DNA of 64,000 nucleotides from JAXLXE01 sp046328115 (GTDB taxonomy: Bacteria; Chloroflexota; UBA6077; JACCZL01): NCBI GenBank assembly GCA_046328115.1, contig JAXLXE010000001.1, positions 868,001-932,000 of the forward strand. Reading direction: 5' to 3'. Shown here in pieces: positions 33,208-41,177 of the stretch (the first letter of the stretch is position 1; each line of letters starts with the position of its first letter). The notes under the pieces were generated by a model that made no database searches, had not been told where the DNA came from, and saw nothing but the letters and a program-made list of their open reading frames with translations. A program made the translations under genes and the position numbers.

Positions 33208-33485
33208 CCGCCGCCGGCTACCGGCGGAAAGATGTCCAGCGTGTCGCTCGGGCCGAGCTCGGTGCCCAGCCCACGCTCCAGGTAGGGTGCATCGCGCCCG
33301 TTCACCATCACGTGGACGTGCCGATACAGGCGGCCGTCCTCATCGAAGAGCTCTGGCTCCAGCGCCGGGTACTTCGCGGTCAACGCGGTCAGGAAACCGC
33401 TGACGGTCATGCCGGGCGCATGCTCGATCTCCGCTTGCCTTCCGCCGACAGCGGGCCTCAACGTAGCGTGGACGTAAACACGCAT
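33204..33485 (-). CDS. moaD: MoaD/ThiS-family sulfur-carrier protein
   Basis: A 93-residue ubiquitin-like sulfur carrier, starting MRVYVHATLR at ATG 33485 with AGGTGG nine bases upstream; an in-frame start at 33578 is not supported. It has the beta-grasp order with VNGRDAPYLERGLGTEL and a C-terminus DIFPPVAGGG, so the terminal Gly-Gly needed for thiocarboxylate formation is kept, with one additional Gly. It probably supplies sulfur for pterin dithiolene synthesis for the adjacent AOR. MoaE, MoaA and MoaC are not in the window. It is co-translated with the following small protein. Confidence 0.85.
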   Translation of the reverse strand: MRVYVHATLRPAVGGRQAEIEHAPGMTVSGFLTALTAKYPALEPELFDEDGRLYRHVHVMVNGRDAPYLERGLGTELGPSDTLDIFPPVAGGG

Positions 33486-33629
33486 TACCGCAACCACCTG
33501 AACGAGCGTGCAACGTCGCACATTCCCAAACCTTAGCACGGCCCGCGGCGGGGGCACCCACTCGACGCCCCCATCCAAGCGAGCGCTGGCGAGCGTCCGT
33601 GGCGCTGATCGCGCCCGATCAGTCCGGCG

Positions 33630-34523
33630 CTAGCCCTTCATGCCAGTCATCGCGATGCCACTGACAAAGTACCGCTGAAAGAACAGGAACAACAGGACCG
33701 GTGGGATCACCGAAATCAGCGCCACAGCCATCACCAGGCTCCATTCGGCGCGGTACTCCCCGATGAAGTTTGTGATGCCGATTGGAAGGGTAAACATGAA
33801 TTGTCGGTTCAGCACGAGCAGCGGCAGCAGGTAGTCGTTCCAGCGGGCCAAGAACGTGAAGATCGCGAGCACCGCCAGCGCGGGCCCCGACAGCGGCAAG
33901 ACGATCCGGACGAAGATGCCCAGCTCGGATGCGCCGTCGATTCGAGCGGCGTCCAGCAGCTCATCCGGGATGCTCTGCATGAACTGCCGAATCAGAAAGA
34001 TGCCGAAGGCACTCGCCGCGCCCGGCAGAATCACGCCCCAGTAGTTGTTGATAAGCCCAAGACTGGCGATCGTCACGTAGATCGGGATCATCGTGATCTG
34101 AAACGGCACCATCATCGTTGCCAGCACCAGGTAAAACAGGAGCTCGCGTCCACGGAATTGATACTTGGCAAACGCGAAGCCGGCCAGGCTGTTCAGCGTG
34201 ACGCCGATGACCGTGGCGGCGACAGCAATGACGACGCTGTTGATCGTGTACTGCGTGAACGGCGCCCGCGGGTAGTTCCAGGCTCGTCCGAAATTCTCGA
34301 ACGCCAGGTATGGACGCGGGATGAGCGAGAGGTCCGTCTCGTGTCCGGCCGGTCGAAGCGCCGTGGCGAACATCCACACAAACGGGAAGAACATCAGAAC
34401 GGCCACGACGCTCAATGAAAGGTAGAGCGCGCTCTGCTGAGCCACGCTGAGTCCCTGGATCCGACCGCCGCGCGCGATCGCTTCGCGTGGCGCCCCCTGA
34501 GCCACCGACGCCTGTGTGGCCAT
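33630..34523 (-). CDS. ABC sugar transporter permease, MalG type
   Basis: Inner-membrane permease of 297 residues, last gene of the third sugar importer. The first span (ALYLSLSVVAVLMFFPFVWMF) lies near residue 31, and the EAA loop (ELLDAARIDGASELGIFVRI) at about 188-208. The C-terminus ends VSGIAMTGMKG as in MalG proteins. The start shares a base with the stop of the upstream permease (TGATG). No ATPase gene is found downstream. Confidence 0.93.
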   Translation of the reverse strand: MATQASVAQGAPREAIARGGRIQGLSVAQQSALYLSLSVVAVLMFFPFVWMFATALRPAGHETDLSLIPRPYLAFENFGRAWNYPRAPFTQYTINSVVIAVAATVIGVTLNSLAGFAFAKYQFRGRELLFYLVLATMMVPFQITMIPIYVTIASLGLINNYWGVILPGAASAFGIFLIRQFMQSIPDELLDAARIDGASELGIFVRIVLPLSGPALAVLAIFTFLARWNDYLLPLLVLNRQFMFTLPIGITNFIGEYRAEWSLVMAVALISVIPPVLLFLFFQRYFVSGIAMTGMKG

Positions 34524-35428
34524 CAGTACTCCACCTCACGCCCAAAGAACCGGAACTGCAGCAAGGAGACGGCGAAGATGGTGAGGAAGAGAACCACCGC
34601 CATCGCTGACGCGTACCCCATCTGGTACGTCTGAAATGCCGACCGGTAGATCGCCATTACCATCACCATGGACGAATAGCCAGGGCCACCATTCGTCATC
34701 AGGTAGACCGGCACGAACACCTCGAACGAATTGATGATGCCGATGATCAGCGCGAACAGCGTCGTTGGACGCAGCAGCGGCAGAGTGATAGACCAGAACA
34801 GTTGCCTGCGATCCGCGCCGTCGATCATGCCTGCCTCGTACACGGTAGGCGGGATCGTCTGCAGGCCCGCGAGATAGATCACGGTGTAGAACCCCAGCCC
34901 CTTCCAGAGTGACATCCACATGATTGCCGGCATTGCCAGTATCGGGTCGCTGGTCCAGAGCTGCGGCTCCAGGCCAAACGTGGTGAGCGTGGCATTGATC
35001 ACACCGTCTGGGTGCAAGAACATCAGCCGCCAGACGAGCGCGCCCGCCACCCACGAGATCACCACTGGCAGGTACACCATCACGCGATAGAAGGACCGGC
35101 CCCGAAGGCGCGAGTCGAGCATCAGCGCCAGCCCGAGCGAGATCGCGAGCATGGGCACGACAGTCCCAACGCTGTAGAGGATCGTGTTTCGCACCGCGGT
35201 GCGAAACAGATCATCCACCAGCAGGTTGGCGTAGTTCCGCAGCCCCGTAAACCTGGGGCTGCCCAGGCCATCCCAGTTCGTGAAGCTCATCCCAAACGAG
35301 AACAGCACCGGGCCCAGCACGAACACCGTGAACAGCACCAGGTTGGGGAGGATGAACAGGTATGGGACCACGTCGCGCTGGCGGAGCGGACGGCGTCGCC
35401 CCGCCAGGGTCAGGTTCAGTACCGCCAT
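34523..35428 (-). CDS. ABC sugar transporter permease, MalF type
   Basis: Inner-membrane permease of 301 residues with a first span at about 24-47 (LFILPNLVLFTVFVLGPVLF) and an EAA loop (TVYEAGMIDGADRRQLFWSI) at about 195-215, where the second Ala of EAA is Gly. It follows the binding-protein gene by only three bases, without the hairpin seen in the other operons, and overlaps the next permease by one base. Confidence 0.92.
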   Translation of the reverse strand: MAVLNLTLAGRRRPLRQRDVVPYLFILPNLVLFTVFVLGPVLFSFGMSFTNWDGLGSPRFTGLRNYANLLVDDLFRTAVRNTILYSVGTVVPMLAISLGLALMLDSRLRGRSFYRVMVYLPVVISWVAGALVWRLMFLHPDGVINATLTTFGLEPQLWTSDPILAMPAIMWMSLWKGLGFYTVIYLAGLQTIPPTVYEAGMIDGADRRQLFWSITLPLLRPTTLFALIIGIINSFEVFVPVYLMTNGGPGYSSMVMVMAIYRSAFQTYQMGYASAMAVVLFLTIFAVSLLQFRFFGREVEY

Positions 35429-35431
35429 AGA

Positions 35432-36868
35432 CTATCGAGACTCGACGTCCGGATTCTCCTGGATGAACTTATTTCCTCGGTCGTCGATGTTCTTAGCCGT
35501 CTGCTCGGGAGTCTGCCCCTCAAGCATCATCTTCGAAGTCTCCTCGGTGATGATCGGCGTGATCCCCGGTGAGTATGACCGAGCGACGTACGCCGTAAAC
35601 GCGGAAGGCAACGTGGTGATCTGCTGCTTGAACGTCTGCATGAGATCGTTGCGCACCTGGAAGGTCAGGCTCATGTCGGCCATGTCCGCGCGCACGGGGA
35701 CGTAGTTCGCCATCTCGTCGAACTGCTTGATCTTCTCAATGGACGTGAAGTACTCGAAGAAGGCGGCCACTTCCTTCGGGTACTTCGTCTTGGCCCAGCC
35801 CACAATCGGCGTCCCGCCCAGTGACGTCGTCTGCACCTTGGCTTTGGGCAGGTACGTGACGTTCCACTTGAAGTTGTTCTTGATGTTCTCGTCCAGATAG
35901 GTGATGTTCCACTGGCCCAGAATCGCCATTGAGGCGGTGCCGCGCACGAACTGGTCCGTGTCCTCGTTGGGAACCCGAGTGGTCCAGATGGCCGGGGGGG
36001 CCCACTTCTTGTCCGACCAGCTCTTGAGGAACGCAAGCGCCTCCACGGCCTCGGGTGTATTGAACGCCATCTTCGAAAAGTCGTCGCTCACCACTTTGCC
36101 GCCGGTGCTGTAAAGAAAACTCGGCACCCAGCGACCAGCACCCTGGTTGTGGGTGAAGGCATATTGCTGCTTCTTGACCCCCAGCAGCTTGTCGCAGATC
36201 TCCCCGAATTGTTGCCAGGTCCAGGAGTCCTTCAACTCGGTAGGCGGCTTCACGCCGATGGACTCGAGCGCGTCCTCGCGATAGAAGAGCGCCGAAGTGT
36301 CCGTGGTGTGTGGCAGACCGAACGTGCGCCCCTTGTAGATGCAATAGGCACGCAGCCCAGGCAGGAACTTCTGGTCGTAGCCGCTGGGCAGCATGTCTGT
36401 GAGGTCCAGCAGGTGCCCCTGGGCTGCCCAGAGTCTGATCGCGTTGGACCCATGGCGCCACATATCCGGTGCCTGGCCCGCAGCAACCATCGCCTGTGCC
36501 TTCGGGAGCCGCTCCGCATCCGGCACCACCTGGTATTCCACGGTGATGTTTGGATGCTTCTGCTTCCACTCGTCCAGGATCATGTCGTACGCTTTCTGCT
36601 CGTTCTGTCCCCCGGCGACGTGCCCCATGAAGAACAGCGACACGTTGTTCGTGGTCAACGAGGAGGCTGAGCTCGCCTGTCCAGCCACAGCCGCGGGCGC
36701 TCCCGGCGCAGCACCGGCGGCCGGTTTCGCGGGACCACCGCCATCCGCCACCTTTTGTGCCGGGGCTGCTTGACCGCAAGCCACCAGCACCGATGCGCCG
36801 ATGGCACCGGCGCATCGCGTCAGCAACGTCCGCCGCGAGAAACCGCTACGCGTCAACGATCCGTTCAT
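35432..36868 (-). CDS. Extracellular solute-binding lipoprotein (family 1, sugar)
   Basis: Surface sugar-binding protein of 478 residues. A Tat-like motif SRRTLL (11-16) and lipobox LVAC with Cys31 precede an Ala/Pro/Gly linker to about residue 70. The mature domain (VSLFFMGHVAGGQNEQKAYD) is of the MalE/UgpB type, with a typical APDMWRHGS segment. ATG 36868 has a GGGAGCAGGG site. It is the first gene of a tight three-gene operon, lying opposite a Gfo/Idh-sulfatase-epimerase group that may act on its ligand. Confidence 0.91.
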   Translation of the reverse strand: MNGSLTRSGFSRRTLLTRCAGAIGASVLVACGQAAPAQKVADGGGPAKPAAGAAPGAPAAVAGQASSASSLTTNNVSLFFMGHVAGGQNEQKAYDMILDEWKQKHPNITVEYQVVPDAERLPKAQAMVAAGQAPDMWRHGSNAIRLWAAQGHLLDLTDMLPSGYDQKFLPGLRAYCIYKGRTFGLPHTTDTSALFYREDALESIGVKPPTELKDSWTWQQFGEICDKLLGVKKQQYAFTHNQGAGRWVPSFLYSTGGKVVSDDFSKMAFNTPEAVEALAFLKSWSDKKWAPPAIWTTRVPNEDTDQFVRGTASMAILGQWNITYLDENIKNNFKWNVTYLPKAKVQTTSLGGTPIVGWAKTKYPKEVAAFFEYFTSIEKIKQFDEMANYVPVRADMADMSLTFQVRNDLMQTFKQQITTLPSAFTAYVARSYSPGITPIITEETSKMMLEGQTPEQTAKNIDDRGNKFIQENPDVESR

Positions 36869-37347
36869 GCCCTGCTCCCAGTGTTATCGCTCGGGTCGAA
36901 CGATGATTCGATCGCCGAGGCGGTCGCTCGCGCCCACCACACCAACACTTCGCCAGCCAGCGCGCGCAGACAGTCACCATAGCCCCGGCCGGGAGACCTC
37001 CCAGCACCGAGGTCATCCCGATCAGCAAACTTGCCCAGGCTCCGCGGTGGCCAGAGCTGCCGCCGCCAACGCTGCGGCCCAGCCAACGTATCACCAGCGA
37101 TGAGCCGCGGTCAAGCGGGCGTGCGGTGCTGAGTCGAACGAGCCTCCGACGGCGCGTACGGCCGCGACATGGGGCACAATGTCGGCGACGCGAAGACACC
37201 CTCGCGTAACCGACCGCATTGCGCCCGGCTACGTCACCGCGCAGGGTCAGGCGACTTCACGGTACGGTCGACCGCCCCCTCGTGGTCACCAATTCCGGGG
37301 GCATCATTTTGACCCGATCCTAGACCAACCATCCAGCGGAGGCCTCA
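36869..37347. other. Divergent intergenic region, 479 bases
   Basis: The longest non-coding stretch of the window, between the third ABC operon and the Gfo/Idh-sulfatase group. Short frames are present but lack ribosome sites. It holds a small inverted repeat, TCGAA-N6-TTCGA at 36896-36911, 28 bases upstream of the binding-protein start, which could be an operator for a sugar regulator. No convincing -35/-10 pair was found on either strand. Confidence 0.5.
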
Positions 37348-38622
37348 ATGGCTGAACGTGTCAAGCTTGCGCTCGTCGGCTGTGGCGGTATGGGACGACG
37401 CCATCTGCGCGGCATCACCCGCCTGATCGGATCATCGCGGGCCAATGTGGACCTCGTCGCAGTGTGCGACCTGAACGCCGAAAACGCCAATTTTCTGGCC
37501 GACGAGGCTCGCGAGCTGCTCGGACGTCGCCCTGCAGTGTACGCGGACCTGGAACAGATGACGCGCGAGGTCGATGATCTGCGAATCGCCAGCGTCACGA
37601 CCGACGCCGCCTCACACCACAAGGTCGCACCGGCTTGCCTGGGGCTTGGCCTGCACGTCATGTGCGAAAAGCCCATCGCCGTGACGATGCGCGGCGCAAA
37701 TACGATGATCGATGCCGCCCGACGAGCGGGGCGGACGCTCTCGATCGCCGAGAACTTCCGCCGCGATCCGATCAACCGCCTCGCGCGGGCACTGCTTGAC
37801 GACGGTGCGATCGGCGAGCGCCGCCTGATGATCGAAACCAGCATTGGCGGCCGCGACGGCATCATGATCACTCCCTGGCGACACATGAAGCACACCGGCT
37901 CGATCACGCTGGACGTGGGCGTACACAACGCCGACATCTTGCGCTACTACATGGGTGAGTTCCGGGCGGTCCACGGCGTCAGCCGCCAACACGAGAAGAC
38001 GCGTCGGAACACCGGCTCGACCGGCCCCGGCGGGTTCTACGGCCGCTGGTCCGTGGACTATCCGGACCAGATACAGCCGACCGGCGAGGACGCGCTCTAC
38101 GCGCTCATCGAATTCGAGAACGGCACCATTGGCCAGTGGACCCAGGATCACGCCGGCCACGGACAGCCTACGCGTGGCCGGCGAGTGTTCGGCTCCCGAG
38201 GCTCACTGGAATGCCCCGGTGACCGGAACGGACGGCCGATCAAGCTGCATCTAGACGACGGGACCGTCATAGAGGACGAGCGGATCCTGGACCATGCCCC
38301 CAGCTACCGGCTTTCGCCCCTGGCCGCGGAGCTGTTCGGGGGTGAACGGGTGTGGACCTATGACTTTGACTTCAACGACACGGACAGCCGCATTCTGGCG
38401 CTCGAGTATCACGAGCTGGCCACGTGTGCGCTGGAGGGACGGACACCTGAAGTCACCGGCGAGGAGGCACGCGCCGACATCGCGCTGGCCTATGCGCCCA
38501 TCGAGTCGGGCCGCCTGGCCGGCTCCGTGAGCCGCGATGACCTGATATCCGGGCGCGCACAGGAGTACCAGTCAGAGGTTGACGTGCTTCTCGGCCTGGC
38601 TACTGCCACGCCGGCGACCTAG
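37348..38622 (+). CDS. Gfo/Idh/MocA family NAD(P)-dependent oxidoreductase
   Basis: A 424-residue sugar or inositol-type dehydrogenase. The Rossmann motif is VGCGGMGRRH (11-19), and the family EKP motif is in MCEKPIAV at about residue 110, with the Lys that contacts cofactor and substrate. The C-terminal alpha/beta domain has DVGVHNADILRYYMGE with the conserved His. ATG has GGAGG seven bases upstream. It opens a plus-strand group with a sulfatase and an epimerase, fitting oxidation of a sugar released from a sulfated or uronic-acid glycan. The exact substrate is unknown. Confidence 0.88.
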   Translation: MAERVKLALVGCGGMGRRHLRGITRLIGSSRANVDLVAVCDLNAENANFLADEARELLGRRPAVYADLEQMTREVDDLRIASVTTDAASHHKVAPACLGLGLHVMCEKPIAVTMRGANTMIDAARRAGRTLSIAENFRRDPINRLARALLDDGAIGERRLMIETSIGGRDGIMITPWRHMKHTGSITLDVGVHNADILRYYMGEFRAVHGVSRQHEKTRRNTGSTGPGGFYGRWSVDYPDQIQPTGEDALYALIEFENGTIGQWTQDHAGHGQPTRGRRVFGSRGSLECPGDRNGRPIKLHLDDGTVIEDERILDHAPSYRLSPLAAELFGGERVWTYDFDFNDTDSRILALEYHELATCALEGRTPEVTGEEARADIALAYAPIESGRLAGSVSRDDLISGRAQEYQSEVDVLLGLATATPAT

Positions 38623-38740
38623 CCGCCGCGCGCGCGGCGCGCACAGCTCCCGGGGTTCAGTCCGGTTGGACGCGCGGATCGCGGTCGGATAGTGTGTTCC
38701 GCCAGCACTAGAGGCCGCGACATCCAACGGAGCCAGATAC

Positions 38741-40180
38741 GTGGATAGACCAAACATTGTCATCATCGTCAGCGACGACCAGGGCTACGGCGACCTGTCG
38801 TGCATGGGCAACACCGACTTCCGCACCCCTCGCCTGGACGCGCTGGCCGCGTCCGGCGCCCGATTCACGTCCTTTTATGTCAATTCACCGGTCTGTTCGC
38901 CGTCGCGCGCGGCGCTCATGACCGGCCGTTACCCCTGTCGCGCGGGGATCCGCAACATCCTCATGGCCTACCGGACCACCCCGGGGCTACCAGCCGGCAT
39001 CCCCACCATGGCCTCAGAGCTCAAGCGGCTGGGCTATCAGACCGGCCACGTGGGCAAGTGGCATCTGGGGTTGGCCGAGGGCTCCCGCCCAAACGACCAG
39101 GGCTTTGATTACTCCTTCGGCCATCTGGGCGGCGCCATGGACTTCTACTCCCACCTGATCTGGTCCGCAGTCAACAAGGAGATCGAGCACGAAGGGCGCA
39201 CCGGCCTGGGCTTCCTCATGCACGACCTGTGGGAGAACGGCAAAGAGGTCTGGCGCGACGGCGAGTACTCCACCGAGCTGTTCGGCGAGCGCGCCGTCCA
39301 GTGGGTTCGCCAGGCCTCACGCAACCCGGATCCCTTCTTCTTGTACCTGGCCTTCAACGCGCCGCACCACCCCATGCACGCGCCCCAGAAGTACAAGGAC
39401 CGATTCCCAGATCTGCCGCCAGATCGACAGATCATGGCCGCCATGATCAGCGCCATGGACGATCAGATCGGCGCCGTCATGGACGAGATCGAGCGTCAGG
39501 GCCGCAAAGAGAACACCCTGGTCTTCTTTATGAGCGACAACGGCCCATCACGGCAGTCCCGCAACTGGCTGGACGGTCGGCTAGACCCGTACTACGGCGG
39601 CTCGTCCGGTAGGCTCAAGGGCCACAAGTTCAGCCTGTTCGAGGGTGGGATCCGCGTGCCGGCCATCATGAGCTGGCCAGGGCACATTCCGGCCGGCCAG
39701 GTGGTGGATGAGGTGGCCGCCGGCATGGATATCTTCCCCACCGTCCTGAGAGCCGCCGGTGCCGATCCGTCGGGGTACGAACTAGACGGGTCGGACGTGC
39801 TCGATGTCGTCACCCAGCGTGCCCCCTCCCCTCACAACGAGATCTTCTGGGAGATGGGGAAGCAGACGGCCGTCCGTCGCGGCGACTGGAAGCTCGTGCT
39901 CAACGGACTGCTGATCCAGGACCTCCCCCAGATGGACCCCGTGACGCTGGTCAACGTCCGCGACGACATGGGCGAGACCACGAACGTGGCATCGGATCAT
40001 CCCGCATTGACAGCCGAATTGAAGGCGCGGGCCGAATCCTGGCGCGCCTCGATCGAGGAGAACTGGGAGCGCGAGCATGCCCCGCGCTACGGCGGCGACG
40101 CTCTGAAATACGCCGTCACGGACTCATCCGGGATGAAGGTGTACGACACGCCGAACAACCCGGCGATTGGCGACACTTAG
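38741..40180 (+). CDS. Type I (formylglycine) sulfatase
   Basis: Sulfatase of 479 residues, cytoplasmic because no signal peptide precedes RPNIVIIVSDDQG. Metal-binding Asp12 and Asp13 are in place, and the formylglycine motif CSPSR (Cys52) is followed by AALMTGRYP. Other marks are GHVGKWHLG, FFLYLAFNAPHHPMHAP and FMSDNGPS. The Cys-type site needs a formylglycine-generating enzyme, which is not in the window. The start is GTG 38741. It is flanked by sugar oxidoreductases and a glycosidase-like protein, so a sulfated sugar is the likely substrate, cleaved after import. Confidence 0.9.
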   Translation: MDRPNIVIIVSDDQGYGDLSCMGNTDFRTPRLDALAASGARFTSFYVNSPVCSPSRAALMTGRYPCRAGIRNILMAYRTTPGLPAGIPTMASELKRLGYQTGHVGKWHLGLAEGSRPNDQGFDYSFGHLGGAMDFYSHLIWSAVNKEIEHEGRTGLGFLMHDLWENGKEVWRDGEYSTELFGERAVQWVRQASRNPDPFFLYLAFNAPHHPMHAPQKYKDRFPDLPPDRQIMAAMISAMDDQIGAVMDEIERQGRKENTLVFFMSDNGPSRQSRNWLDGRLDPYYGGSSGRLKGHKFSLFEGGIRVPAIMSWPGHIPAGQVVDEVAAGMDIFPTVLRAAGADPSGYELDGSDVLDVVTQRAPSPHNEIFWEMGKQTAVRRGDWKLVLNGLLIQDLPQMDPVTLVNVRDDMGETTNVASDHPALTAELKARAESWRASIEENWEREHAPRYGGDALKYAVTDSSGMKVYDTPNNPAIGDT

Positions 40181-40197
40181 GCCCAGGAGGACGCTAC

Positions 40198-41130
40198 ATG
40201 AAGACGGTCCTGCTCACGGGAGCCTCTGGCTACATCGCCAGTCTGATGCTCCCCACCCTGCGCGAGCGATACGACCTCAGGCTGATCGACAACCGTGCTG
40301 AGGACGGCTTTGGCCGGCCCGTGGAAGGCCTGCAGATCCGCGACATCTCTGACATCAACAAGATGGACGAGTACCGCGACCTGTTCCGAGGCGTGGACAC
40401 CGTGGTCCACCTGGCCTTCGGCCGCCTGAGCAACCCATCGCTCCACCCCCAGTTCATGTCCGAGCGCCGCAACATCGATATGGCGTACATCGTCTACCAG
40501 CTTTCGCTCGAAGAAGGTGTGAATCGCGTAGTCATGGCAAGCTCGAACCACGCCGCCGACTTCTACGAGCGCCCCCTGCGCGACGGTCGCCTCGAGCACT
40601 TCACGCCAACAGATCGGCGGCCATTGGCGGACAATTTCTACGGCTGGGCCAAAGAGGTGTACGAGCACCTGGGGTTCGTCTACGCGTCCGGCGCCTCGGG
40701 CCGGCCTACCGTGGGTGAGGTCCGTCCAGAGGATCGCCCCCGGCGGCTCGGCGTGGTCCAGATCCGCATCGGCGCCCCGCGGGACCTGGCGATCACCTCG
40801 TTCGCCGGCAAGCTGAAGGACGATCCAAAGACGCTCCACCGCGACCTGGCCATGTGGGTGAGCCCGCGTGATCTGACCCAGCTTTTCGTGAAGTCCATCG
40901 ACGCGCCGAACATCGATGACGAGTGGGGCATCCCCTTCCAGGTGTTCAACGGCATGTCCGCCAACACCCGCAGCCACTGGAGCCTCGCCAACGCGCGGCG
41001 CGTCATCGGCTACGAACCGCAGGATGACTCCGAGGTGGTCTACGCGGGCGAGATCCGCGAGCTCATCCTGGACCCACTCCGCGCCAGCATGGTCAGCGGA
41101 GCGGCCCAGGGCGGCAAGGGCTCGCGCTGA
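40198..41130 (+). CDS. NAD-dependent epimerase/dehydratase, uronate dehydrogenase-like
   Basis: Extended SDR protein of 310 residues. The nucleotide site is TGASGYIA, where the third Gly of GxxGxxG is Ala. The catalytic YxxxK is in YGWAK, with SSNHAADFYERP before it, a style seen in uronate dehydrogenases. ATG has AGGAGG seven bases upstream, 17 bases after the sulfatase stop, so the two are one transcript. Oxidation of a uronic acid or epimerisation of a sugar fits the neighbourhood. Confidence 0.83.
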   Translation: MKTVLLTGASGYIASLMLPTLRERYDLRLIDNRAEDGFGRPVEGLQIRDISDINKMDEYRDLFRGVDTVVHLAFGRLSNPSLHPQFMSERRNIDMAYIVYQLSLEEGVNRVVMASSNHAADFYERPLRDGRLEHFTPTDRRPLADNFYGWAKEVYEHLGFVYASGASGRPTVGEVRPEDRPRRLGVVQIRIGAPRDLAITSFAGKLKDDPKTLHRDLAMWVSPRDLTQLFVKSIDAPNIDDEWGIPFQVFNGMSANTRSHWSLANARRVIGYEPQDDSEVVYAGEIRELILDPLRASMVSGAAQGGKGSR

Positions 41131-41139
41131 GCCTGGCCT

Positions 41140-41177
41140 CTCAGCGCTGGCGCATTACGAAGTACGCCAACGCTGAG
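41140..41177. terminator. Hairpin at the junction of convergent genes
   Basis: CTCAGCGCTGGCG pairs with CGCCAACGCTGAG (one G-T type mismatch) around a 12-base loop. It covers the last codons of the minus-strand gene and can end transcription from both sides in a gap of only ten bases. Confidence 0.6.

Noticed and set aside
35736..36815. A 359-codon minus-strand frame overlapping the third binding protein
   Set aside because: It is the same strand in another frame; the 478-residue binding protein has the lipobox and family sequence.
38625..38638. GC palindrome GCCGCGCGCGCGGC as a terminator
   Set aside because: Too short and made of alternating GC; could be chance in this composition.
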